Shown one piece after another: positions 56,031-64,000 of a DNA stretch of 64,000 bases; the stretch's first letter is position 1; the number at the start of each line of letters is the position of its first letter. The position numbers and the translations under genes are program-made. This DNA is from CAYNFR01 sp964616755 (GTDB taxonomy: Bacteria; Bacteroidota; Bacteroidia; Chitinophagales; Saprospiraceae): positions 3,639 through 67,638 of the forward strand of contig CAZTSI010000015.1 of the NCBI GenBank assembly GCA_964616755.1, written 5' to 3'. The notes under the pieces were generated by a model. The model was not told where the DNA came from, searched no databases, and worked only from the letters and a program-made list of their open reading frames with translations.

Positions 56031-56472
56031 AAATATGATCGATACCATCTTCATCAAAAATATCACCGATGGGTACAAATCCTAAAGACTCGTAAAAGTT
56101 TTGTGCGCTAACTTGTGCTGCTAGTTTGATAGGAACAAATGGAGCTTGGTCTTGCATCATCTTAATAACAAATTGCATCAGGGCATACCCTTTTCCAGTT
56201 CCTCTGAAAGGAAGGCTAACTCCTACACGCCCAACGGCTATGCTCTCAGGATAGACTATTCCTGCAGGGAATACTCTTGCATAGCACGCTATTTGGTCGC
56301 TCTCACGCCCTATAACATGTATGGCTTTAGGGTCTAATCCATCGACTTCGAGATAACGACAGACTTGCTCAAGGACAAATATTTTTTCCCTCAATTGAAT
56401 AATCGCATACAAATCGTGATTAGACAATTCGTCAAATGTGTAATGTTCGAAAAGCATATTATCTACTATCAT
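56005..56472 (-). CDS. ElaA-like GNAT acetyltransferase
   Basis: A 155-residue GNAT protein. LREKIFVLEQVCRYLEVDGLD is the ElaA signature and SIAVGRVGVSLPFRGTGKGY contains the acetyl-CoA binding R/QxxGxG/A-type loop; AAQVSAQNFYESLGFVPIG is the C-terminal GNAT part. Substrate unknown. It overlaps the upstream lamin-tail gene by 4 bp (ATGA), an odd pairing for an exported and a cytoplasmic protein. Confidence 0.87.
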   Translation of the reverse strand: MIVDNMLFEHYTFDELSNHDLYAIIQLREKIFVLEQVCRYLEVDGLDPKAIHVIGRESDQIACYARVFPAGIVYPESIAVGRVGVSLPFRGTGKGYALMQFVIKMMQDQAPFVPIKLAAQVSAQNFYESLGFVPIGDIFDEDGIDHISMRLAPLK

Positions 56473-58226
56473 TTTATATTGACCAATACCGTTGTTAGTT
56501 TTTTAGAAAAAGCGACCGCTTCTGTATTAAATAAGTTGACATGCAAAATGTAAATGCCTGTTGGCAAAAGCACCCCAACTTCATCAGTACCATCCCAAGT
56601 AATGCCCCCTTGTGTATCTAGTAAGGTATTATTCAAGAGCTCTTTCACCCATCGTCCCTCGGCATCAAATATTTGGATTGTTGCAAGATAACCAGGCCGT
56701 ATTAATGAATACCGTATGATGGCAAACTCATCTTGGCCGCCGCTCATAGGTGTAAAATGCTTTGAAACCAACTCTAGCTTATTTTGCATATTGACAGAAA
56801 AGGCGGCACTATTTTGAACACCAGGTGTAGCAAACCCTGCTATCTCTGAGGCGGATGCCCAATTCTGCGCCTGATTCGTCGCCGCTTTGGCATCAATTCG
56901 TTCTAAAGAAACACCCTTGACATCATCCAAAAAAGTGAAATGCCAATCTTCCGAATAATCAAACTCGTCCAACACCAATTGATCTTTGAGACGTACTAAT
57001 CCTACATTACCTTCGTCATTGTTAAAGGACGGCAGAGGCCATTCTATAATTTTTGAAGGATCATTACGTAGGTAATTATCCACCAAAAATTGACGAGATG
57101 GCGTAAATGCGACATACTCTCGAGCTGGCAAAAGTATGTCGGGCAATACTCTAGCTTGATTATTACGACTATTGATTATTTGAAGTCCTTTGAGTTGAAA
57201 ACTCTTCTCCGACGCATTATACAATTCGACAAAATCGCTACCTCCAGTCTTCGGATTAAACAATACTTCATTTATGATCAACTCACCTAAACTTGGCACT
57301 GCCGGAGTGACAAAACGCAAAACGGTATCACGCTGATTATCGCGAAGATCAGCGATGCCCAAAAGTTTAAGTTCATATTCTTGGCTTTCCATCAACCCAC
57401 CAGAGATATCTATGGTGATCAAGTTATCGCGAATAGAATAGTCAATATTATGTTGTGGAGTCAATTGGATGTCAATAAGGTTAAGATCGGTATCTAACTT
57501 TTCGTCAAATAACACCTTTAATTGGTCTGTCTCCACATCGAGCATTTGTACTCGAGGTCCTGATATATCAGGTGAGTAGGCTCCAAATTGTACATCATCC
57601 CACAAAAACTTGTCAGTGCGCGTAGAGGTATACTGCGCCGTCCAGCCAAAGTATCCTGAAGAATAAGGCCATTGCTCGAGCAACAGATCATACTCCACTT
57701 GCCAACAAGATCCACCCATATAATCCGTCTCCAGCGTCAGCAGACCATCCACAATGTAGACAGATATCCGAAGGGGTACATTCGCCGCAGCAATAGCTCC
57801 ATTCGCGCCTTTCGCCAATAATTGTTCGACTCCATCTGTCCGACTCCACAATTGAATAGCATCATTAGTACCATTTTCACCAAGCACAAAATAAAGGGCA
57901 TCGCTAGACTCGAATACTTCGCTCGAGGACCACAGATAAAGAATAAGCCTATTATTGTCAGATGGCTCAAAATTGAGTTGGGTAAAAATAGACCACGATT
58001 GATCTAAGCGTGGCGTAAAGGGGGTGTATAGAGTGCTCGTACCAGCCGATGGAGCTTGAAGTTGTAATTGTCCATTTTTGATAGAAAAATGAGCTCTTTC
58101 GCCTTGCCAATGCGACAAAAGGCTATCGCCATTCGTTTCAAATTTATCGGTGAATTGTGCCTCAAGGGCAAATACCCTTGTCATTGCAAAAAATAAGACC
58201 CAACTTTGCAGCGATTGTCTTGTCAT
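56469..58226 (-). CDS. Exported protein with lamin-tail domain and FlgD-like C-terminus
   Basis: A 585-residue protein from ATG 58226; the signal peptide is SLQSWVLFFAMTRVFALEA. The first 200 residues form a concanavalin-like beta domain (FGWTAQYTSTRTDKFLWDD). A Big_5-like Ig segment follows, then a lamin-tail domain (GELIINEVLFNPKTGGSDFV, VELYNASEK) and a C-terminal FlgD-type Ig domain (IQIFDAEGRWVKEL and GTDEVGVLLPTGIYIL). Surface or secreted role is likely. The upstream frame to 58295 would place the signal peptide internally and is rejected. Confidence 0.82.
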   Translation of the reverse strand: MTRQSLQSWVLFFAMTRVFALEAQFTDKFETNGDSLLSHWQGERAHFSIKNGQLQLQAPSAGTSTLYTPFTPRLDQSWSIFTQLNFEPSDNNRLILYLWSSSEVFESSDALYFVLGENGTNDAIQLWSRTDGVEQLLAKGANGAIAAANVPLRISVYIVDGLLTLETDYMGGSCWQVEYDLLLEQWPYSSGYFGWTAQYTSTRTDKFLWDDVQFGAYSPDISGPRVQMLDVETDQLKVLFDEKLDTDLNLIDIQLTPQHNIDYSIRDNLITIDISGGLMESQEYELKLLGIADLRDNQRDTVLRFVTPAVPSLGELIINEVLFNPKTGGSDFVELYNASEKSFQLKGLQIINSRNNQARVLPDILLPAREYVAFTPSRQFLVDNYLRNDPSKIIEWPLPSFNNDEGNVGLVRLKDQLVLDEFDYSEDWHFTFLDDVKGVSLERIDAKAATNQAQNWASASEIAGFATPGVQNSAAFSVNMQNKLELVSKHFTPMSGGQDEFAIIRYSLIRPGYLATIQIFDAEGRWVKELLNNTLLDTQGGITWDGTDEVGVLLPTGIYILHVNLFNTEAVAFSKKLTTVLVNIK

Positions 58227-58350
58227 AATGTAAACAAAGGTAGCTAAGTTCGCTAAAAAGGTTAAAGGTACTGTGTGAAGAATGTAAAAAGGCAAGATTA
58301 TTGATAGCTAACAAGTGCCATTGAAAAATTAAAAAAACGAATAAAATAAA

Positions 58351-59358
58351 ATGAAGTTAGCAATAGCTGGTGTAACGGGTTTAGTGGGTGGTGTGATGCT
58401 CGATGTATTAGAACATAGCAAGTTCCCAATAAAAGAATTTATTCCGGCGGCATCCAATAGCTCAAAGGGCAAGCAGATTAGCTTAAGAGGAAAGAGCTAC
58501 ACCGTAACGACTATGGAGGAAGCGCTAGCAATGCGCCCGAATGTTGCCTTATTTTCAGCTGGCGCAGGTACCTCTAAAGAGTGGGCGCAAGCGTTTGCAG
58601 ATCAGGGATGTTTCGTCATCGACAATTCGTCAGCCTGGCGCATGGACACTAATGTGCCCTTAGTGGTGCCAGAAGTAAATGCCGACGTGATTACCTCAGA
58701 TACAAAAATTATAGCCAATCCCAATTGTAGTACGATACAAATGGTGGTGGCTCTTTACCCTTTGCACGTAAAATATGGCATCAAGCGATTGGTAATATCG
58801 ACCTATCAGTCTTTTACCGGTACAGGTGTAAAGGCGGTACGACAATACGAAGCTGAGCGAGCTGGATCATCCTTAAATGGTGATTCTGCTTATCCGCATC
58901 CTATCTTCGAGAATTGTCTGCCACAATGCGACATTTTTTTAGATAATGACTATACAAAAGAAGAAATGAAGCTTGTGCATGAAACGCGTAAAATAATGCG
59001 CTCGCCCAATATTGGCATCACTGCCACGGCAGTGCGAGTGCCAGTGCATGGAGGTCATTCTGAAACCGTAAATATCGAATTCGAAAAGGCTTTTGATATC
59101 AGAGAGGTAAGAGAGACTTTAGCAAATGCACCCGGAGTAATTGTTCAAGATGACATAGCCAACAACCATTATCCAATGCCTTTGACGGCTAAAAATCGCA
59201 ACGAAGTATTTGTAGGCAGAATTCGAAGAGATGAATCCATTGATAATGGGTTAAATCTTTGGATTGTAGCGGATAATTTGCGCAAAGGAGCAGCGACTAA
59301 TACCGTACAAATAGCAGAATACCTAGTAAAAAATGAATTAATAAAGCAAATAGTGTAA
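58351..59358 (+). CDS. asd: Aspartate-semialdehyde dehydrogenase
   Basis: Reduces aspartyl phosphate to the semialdehyde for Lys, Met, Thr and diaminopimelate synthesis. 335 residues. NADP motif AIAGVTGLVGGVM; catalytic Cys126 in NPNCSTIQ; the catalytic His is in VRVPVHGGHSE. Length and the GHSE motif match the Gram-positive/Bacteroidota group of Asd. Monocistronic. Confidence 0.95.
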   Translation: MKLAIAGVTGLVGGVMLDVLEHSKFPIKEFIPAASNSSKGKQISLRGKSYTVTTMEEALAMRPNVALFSAGAGTSKEWAQAFADQGCFVIDNSSAWRMDTNVPLVVPEVNADVITSDTKIIANPNCSTIQMVVALYPLHVKYGIKRLVISTYQSFTGTGVKAVRQYEAERAGSSLNGDSAYPHPIFENCLPQCDIFLDNDYTKEEMKLVHETRKIMRSPNIGITATAVRVPVHGGHSETVNIEFEKAFDIREVRETLANAPGVIVQDDIANNHYPMPLTAKNRNEVFVGRIRRDESIDNGLNLWIVADNLRKGAATNTVQIAEYLVKNELIKQIV

Positions 59359-59439
59359 ACTAAACCGCATTTTTATTACTTTGACAAGAAACTACTTGAG
59401 TAAGTCAAGTTAATTTTAAACTACTGAGAAAATAGAACT

Positions 59440-61093
59440 ATGAAAACGAAGATTGTACTTTGGGGAACTAACGAAAAAGAAGAAAAGGTCTTATTGGGTA
59501 TTGAATTGGTCGAGGATGTAAATACGATCCGCGTGCATAGCATTCCTGAAGAAAGCGCAACAGAGGAATTCTATAACCAAATGATGAATCTCTGGCGTGA
59601 AGGAACCTCTATTCCTTTCCCTGATGGACATACAGAGTTCGAACGAAAGCTATCCATGACAGAAGATATATTGCCTGATCACTTAAAAACAAGGAGGACA
59701 GATATTTTGGCTAGAGCCAAGACTGAGTGGCATTTCGTAGTTTTATCTTCAAAACTATATCAAAATTACGCAGATGAAATTGATGAATTGAAAGAGAGAG
59801 TCAATGCATTATCTGAATTTGATAATAATATTTGGGAAGAGCTACGCGGATTTTGGGACAAGGTGCAAAATCAAGTCAACGAAAAAAATCTATTCAGAGA
59901 ACATGGCACAAAGCTTCGCGAACAGTCAAACGAGTTATTCGGCGCACTGAAGTCAATGCGTAAATCCTTTAATGAAGAACTCGAAAAATCAAGCAAAGGC
60001 GTATTAGAGAGTTTTTATAAAAAACTAGAAAAGCTCGAAGAAAAAATTGAAAAAGGCCTAGGCCTGCAACCTATTTTTAATGAATTAAAAGATGTGCAGC
60101 GCCAGTTTAAATCTGCCGATCTTACAAATAAGCATAAAAATGATCTTTGGAAGCGAATCGATAAGGCCTTCAAGACCATCAAAGAAAAAAGATACGGAAA
60201 AGAAGCAAGTGGTAATAATGCCATCATCCGCAACCAACGACGTTTAGAGGGCTTACAGACGGCTATTCAAAAAATGGAAAGTTCGATGAATCGCGATCGT
60301 AGTGAATTGAATTTTCAAAAAAATAGAATCGATTCGTCAGAGGGTCAGTTAGAAGTGCAATTACGCCAAGCTAAATTTGCAATGATTGAAGAAAGAGTCG
60401 CTAGCAAACAGCTCAAGCTCGACGAAATGCTCGAAACCAAAAAACAACTGGAATCAAAAATAGAACTCGAACATAAAAAGGAAAACGAAAGAATGGCGGC
60501 TCAAAATGTCAAGGCTAAAGAGCTTGAAATCAAACAGAATATAGCACAAGAAATTCAGACAAAAAATGAAAGTCTGAAGGATCAAGCAGAGCAACTAGCC
60601 GCCGCATCTCAAGCGCTAAAGGCACAAAAATCATCCTTTATAGATAAGGTCAAAGACACGGTGAAAAAGGTATCTGAAGAGATAAAAGAAGAAGCACAAG
60701 AAATCAAAGAGGACTTAAAAGAAGCCGTAAGTGAAAAAGACGGCAAATCATTCTTCGATCGTGCTAAAGAGAAAATATCAGACTTGGCCGACGATATCAA
60801 AGATGAAGCACAAGAAATCAAAGAGGACATAAAAGAAGCCGTAAGTGAAAAAGACGGCAAATCATTCTTCGATCGTGCTAAAGANNNNNNNNNNNNNNNN
60901 NNNNNNNNNNNNNNNNNNNNNNNNNNNNNNNNNNNNNNNNNNNNNNNNNNNNNNNNNNNNNNNNNNNNNNNNNNNNNNNNNNNNGAAAATGTCCGACTTA
61001 GCCGATGATATCAAAGAAGAAGCACAAGAACTAAAGGAGGACATTAAAGAGAAACTGGATGATTTCTCTGATGTGATGAAGGAGGAGGAATAA
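59440..61093 (+). CDS. Long coiled-coil protein with DUF349-like part and tandem C-terminal repeat, split by the assembly gap
   Basis: An N-terminal globular part (about 1-110) is followed by long coiled coils and DUF349-like segments (LQPIFNELKDVQRQFKSADL, LWKRIDKAFKTIKEKRYG). The C-terminus has 38-residue amphipathic charged units, SFFDRAKEKISDLADDIKDE then AQEIKEDIKEAVSEKDGK, of which one diverged, one complete and one cut copy are seen before the 100-N gap and one variant copy after it. The gap flanks join in frame (AAAGA + GAAAATG); without the Ns the CDS is 1554 bp (517 codons plus stop) and the true gap is a whole number of 114-bp units. Function unknown; no signal peptide. Confidence 0.82.
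60634..61090 (+). repeat. 114-bp tandem repeat array (38-residue unit) with assembly gap inside
   Basis: Units start at 60634 (diverged), 60748 and 60862 (near-identical, spaced exactly 114 bp). The last one runs into the N block and continues after it with GAAAATGTCCGACTTAGCCG, a variant unit. The near-identity of neighbouring units explains why the assembly broke here. Confidence 0.9.
60885..60984. other. Assembly gap (100 Ns)
   Basis: Exactly 100 Ns, the usual placeholder for a gap of unknown size, inside the tandem repeat of the coiled-coil gene. 100 is not a multiple of 3, so it artificially shifts the reading frame. Confidence 0.99.
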
Positions 61094-61280
61094 GGCGTAA
61101 GTCATTTGGATTTCTTGATGTTTATTGATAGATAGATGTTAATGTCTGAGCATGTCTGCCAGTTTATAGAGAACTATACTTACTATTTGCCACTGCTCTT
61201 ATGGCTAGTAGTTAATGTATGTATGACCATAACGCATTGAAGTGCGCTCTGGCTGATCAAATCGCGTGTCCAATTGGGGT

Positions 61281-62678
61281 CTATCCGCAATGATAAGTAC
61301 AACCCACAAAGGCAGCAATATAGACTTGTTCGCCATTAGAACTCTTGAAATCATACGTATCCTTTGAGATAATTGTTCCCTCATGATCAATATATCTAAT
61401 TTTATAGGCTGATTCCAATATCGGTTCACCATTTTGATCGCACACAGGATCCCACTGAAGACGACCAAAATCATCCAAAACATTAGCACTCACTTCACTT
61501 TCTTCGACGACTCTCTTTTCCCTTTTTATTTCCCGTTTTGGTATCATTGGGGGATTAAAGTCACAATCCATCGTAATTTTTGCTACCGTATAATTAGCTA
61601 AAAACTCGGTATTCTGGCGCATGCCATAACCCGGAACAGTTGATGTTACTATATAATCACCTGATTCTAAGTCGCCTGCACTATTAATCACCCAAATGCC
61701 CCTCTCGCCTACTGAATTAACGAATACGCGCTGATCACCGTCTTCTTTCTCATAAGGAGTTACCCAAGCGCCGTATTCATCTTGCCTTTTTTCAGACTCT
61801 ATACCCGATATTACACCAAACACCTTCTTAGAATAAGCTGCCCCACTTAAGCTTAGTACCGGTAGTGATTCATCGATAGTAATGGCCTCTTGACCTATTT
61901 TAAGTCCTCCAGCCATACTCATGTATTCGTTTTGGTCTGCGACCACGATCAAACCCGTTAAAACTAATGGATTATCCTTTATCTCGTTATAGTTGATATC
62001 CTTAACGAGACTCCTGTGCTGACCAGTAAAATTCATCCTGACATTGTCCGCATCATCTTGCACGAATGCCGATATTTGCAAATCATTATTTCTTTGCACG
62101 GTAAAATACAAGTCGTTGTCTGTTGTGGTAAATGTTCCAGATTGGTTACCTATGTACCAACCCCATGCACTATTCGTTGGTTGGGCTATAAACAGTTGTC
62201 TTAATGCCTGATTATTGGCACCATAGCTTCCTTGAATTCTCATGGGAATACTGCTTATCGTCTCGTAATCATTCACTTGAAAAGACGAGAATCCATTTGA
62301 TCCCTCCACATTCAATGACGTCGCAAAGGACAAGTTTGGTGGAGGCTGAATATTGAATGCCACGGCAGGAGAGGTTCGTCCGATCCCCACCAAACCAGAA
62401 GCACCAACGATTATGGATGCCCTACTGGAAAAACTTTGGGGATTCGCTCTAATAAAAAAACTTAGACCGCCGGCAAAATCCAGATAACTATTTTCACCCC
62501 TATTTTGTAAAAGTAGTGATGGGGATGGATCAACACCTAAAAGGATCGCTCTGTTTGGGCTAAGAAGAAGATCGGTTTCAAAATCAACTATTTGTGCTGC
62601 TGACTGATTCCAAGATAATAAAATGATAAATGCATATTTAAAAAAAGAAAATAATTTTTGATTGAGCTTAGATTTTAT
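61281..62678 (-). CDS. Exported protein with C-terminal virus-structural-like domain and no standard start codon
   Basis: The frame is open from a TAA at about 62700 to the stop at 61281. Its N-terminus reads KLNQKLFSFFKYAFIILLSW then NQSAAQIVDFETDLLL, a clear signal peptide, but no ATG, GTG or TTG precedes it; ATA at 62678-62676 is where ATG is expected (ATAAAATCT for ATGAAATCT). The middle is beta-rich with head-fibre-like segments. The C-terminal part holds KKVFGVISGIES, VFVNSVGERGIWVIN and SGDYIVTSTVPGYGMRQN followed by NYTVAKITMDCDF, close in pattern to structural proteins of large algal viruses and tail-fibre/peptidase G2-like domains. About 465 codons. Function unknown. Confidence 0.65.
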   Translation of the reverse strand: MKSKLNQKLFSFFKYAFIILLSWNQSAAQIVDFETDLLLSPNRAILLGVDPSPSLLLQNRGENSYLDFAGGLSFFIRANPQSFSSRASIIVGASGLVGIGRTSPAVAFNIQPPPNLSFATSLNVEGSNGFSSFQVNDYETISSIPMRIQGSYGANNQALRQLFIAQPTNSAWGWYIGNQSGTFTTTDNDLYFTVQRNNDLQISAFVQDDADNVRMNFTGQHRSLVKDINYNEIKDNPLVLTGLIVVADQNEYMSMAGGLKIGQEAITIDESLPVLSLSGAAYSKKVFGVISGIESEKRQDEYGAWVTPYEKEDGDQRVFVNSVGERGIWVINSAGDLESGDYIVTSTVPGYGMRQNTEFLANYTVAKITMDCDFNPPMIPKREIKREKRVVEESEVSANVLDDFGRLQWDPVCDQNGEPILESAYKIRYIDHEGTIISKDTYDFKSSNGEQVYIAAFVGCTYHCG

Positions 62679-62930
62679 GATACAATGATTAAATAATTAA
62701 GTAATAACTCTGTAGCATACTTCCGAAAACTGCCGCTTACTTAGAAAGTGGGTTAGATTTGTTTTAGACGAGGCGAGACCTACTAACTTAGCCGAAGCTA
62801 TTTGACTGAGGAACAAAATACAAATCAAATCTAACATATAGCCGAAATAAAATTTATGTGTCGAGACAAAAATGCAGTTTTCGAAAGTACACTACAATTA
62901 TAAGCTGGCAAGGTTCCCATTCTATACCCA

Positions 62931-64000
62931 TTACGCCGACACATAATACATCTCTAGTTCGCCCATATGCTTAGCTTCGATACGACCTCTTTTTTGACAA
63001 GTGAAAAAGTTTTTGACGCTACGATAGGTAGTTTCTGAAATATTAATTTTGCCCGCCTCGCAGGTGGATTCCATTCTAGAGGCGGTATTAACTGTATCGC
63101 CCCAAACGTCGTATACAAACTTTGTTTCTCCTACTACCCCAGCGATCACTGAATTTGTATGGATACCAATCCTTAATTCGAAATACATTTGATCGGTAGC
63201 TAGGGCTTCAATTTTCTTTAATTCCATGTACTCCTGCAAGGCTATAGCCACTTCTACCGCATCGCGTGCATGGGTCTCATTCTCAACGGGGATACCCGCC
63301 ACGCACAAATAGGAGTCCCCAATGGTCTTGATCTTTTCTATGTTATATCTTTTGATAATATTGTCAAATCCTACAAAATAGTCGTTGACCATTTCCACCA
63401 GTTTTTCAGGAGCCATAGATCTCGTTATCTGTGTGAAATTTTTAAAGTCTGTAAACATCACTGTAGCCGAATCATACGATCTAGGGATATTTTTACCAGT
63501 GGCAATCAGTTCATCCGCCACCATTTTGGGAAGAATATTGAGCAACAACTCACGAGACTTTGCGCTTTCCGCAGCGAGGGATTCATTTTTTTGAGCGAGC
63601 AACTCTTCTTGCAACCGATTCTCTCGTTTGAAATAATAAGCCACCAAAAATAGCATAATAAATACTGATATCAAATTAGGCACAAACAAGACATGGCCGC
63701 TCTCAATAGGAGGATTCATGATCGTATGAGTATACTTGATAAACCAGAAACATGAAAAATTAAAGACAAAAAGTATAGCCAGACTCTTGATTTTGTCAAA
63801 ATACATTAAACCCATGATATTAACAATAAACAAGAAATATTCAGCGCCATCTTTAGCTCCATGCGCTACTCCATAATAGGTGAATACCAATGTAGTAAAT
63901 ATATAATGCAAATATCGAGCTAACTCGTATTTGCCCAAATGATTCAAATATATAATGAATAGATAAGGAAATACTGGAATCAATGCCTCGGTAGATGTGA
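62931..64000 (-). CDS. Membrane-anchored class III adenylate cyclase, 5' end beyond window
   Basis: The frame is still open at base 64000, so the N-terminus is missing. Five or six hydrophobic helices (about residues 1-125) are followed by a coiled-coil linker (RLQEELLAQKNESLAAESAK) and the catalytic domain. Metal-binding Asp residues are in VMFTDFKNF and TIGDSYLCVAG. The base-specificity positions are Lys in EKIKTIGD and Asp in VYDVWGDTVNTASRME, the pair used by adenylate rather than guanylate cyclases. The Asn and Arg of NTASR are present, so it should be active, making cAMP from ATP. LLNILPKMVADEL is the cyclase signalling-helix motif. Confidence 0.9.
   Translation of the reverse strand, partial: TSTEALIPVFPYLFIIYLNHLGKYELARYLHYIFTTLVFTYYGVAHGAKDGAEYFLFIVNIMGLMYFDKIKSLAILFVFNFSCFWFIKYTHTIMNPPIESGHVLFVPNLISVFIMLFLVAYYFKRENRLQEELLAQKNESLAAESAKSRELLLNILPKMVADELIATGKNIPRSYDSATVMFTDFKNFTQITRSMAPEKLVEMVNDYFVGFDNIIKRYNIEKIKTIGDSYLCVAGIPVENETHARDAVEVAIALQEYMELKKIEALATDQMYFELRIGIHTNSVIAGVVGETKFVYDVWGDTVNTASRMESTCEAGKINISETTYRSVKNFFTCQKRGRIEAKHMGELEMYYVSA

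Noticed and set aside
1..64000. tRNA, rRNA, tmRNA, CRISPR arrays and complete insertion sequences.
   Set aside because: I read the spacers on both strands and found no cloverleaf, no array of regularly spaced repeats and no transposase gene. Short or unusual RNAs could still be missed without a covariance search.

Overview
The window is about 64 kb of chromosome from a Bacteroidota bacterium, most likely from the Saprospiraceae or a neighbouring lineage of Chitinophagia-type organisms. The evidence is a PorP/SprF-type outer-membrane protein, a GSCFA-domain protein, DUF1080 lipoproteins, a TPP riboswitch ahead of a TonB-dependent receptor, secreted proteins with C-terminal beta-stack cargo-like domains, TAnnTTTG promoter motifs and weak ribosome binding sites. 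There is no rRNA, no tRNA that I could recognise, no CRISPR array and no intact insertion sequence. The sequence is a scaffold: it carries one 100-N placeholder gap at 60885-60984.

Layout. 0-2.4 kb: end of ruvC, then a HIT protein with greA, and a 2-hydroxyacid dehydrogenase. 2.6-5.4 kb: carB without its allosteric domain. 5.5-8.5 kb: a secreted HExxHxxGxxHD metalloprotease and a discoidin-like secreted partner. 8.9-17 kb: an acyltransferase, ligA, two exported proteins, and a GT4 / UDP-glucose dehydrogenase / UDP-glucuronate decarboxylase set that makes UDP-xylose. 17-21 kb: thrS-metG. 21-25 kb: a 1216-residue lipoprotein with cytochrome c, PA14, beta-propeller and DUF1080 parts. 25-28.4 kb: PnuC and NadR-like kinase, then a TPP riboswitch and its TonB receptor. 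28.7-35.7 kb: DUF1080, GSCFA, PorP/SprF, a polysaccharide polymerase/ligase with a Wzz-like partner, and a serine hydrolase. 35.8-43.1 kb: a TetR-TolC-adaptor-RND-pdxH operon.

The accessory part is 43.2-53.9 kb. It holds a DoxX-family gene cut by one in-frame TAG, and a three-gene operon that I read as a toxin-antitoxin-chaperone (TAC) cassette: a small toxin-like protein, an XRE antitoxin with a C-terminal tail, and a SecB-like protein, with an 18-bp perfect palindrome over the first start codon. An MFS transporter, a membrane protein and the argG-argC-argD operon follow (ArgG is fused to a GNAT domain). The apparently empty 2-kb stretch after argG contains the eroded remains of a second toxin-antitoxin module: a HigB-like fragment and an HTH-ImmA/IrrE gene broken by stops and frameshifts.

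The last 10 kb (53.9-64 kb) holds pcm, a phosphohexomutase, an ElaA-like acetyltransferase, a lamin-tail exported protein, asd, a long coiled-coil protein whose 38-residue tandem repeat contains the assembly gap, an exported protein with no normal start codon and a virus-like C-terminal domain, and a membrane-anchored class III cyclase that runs off the window.
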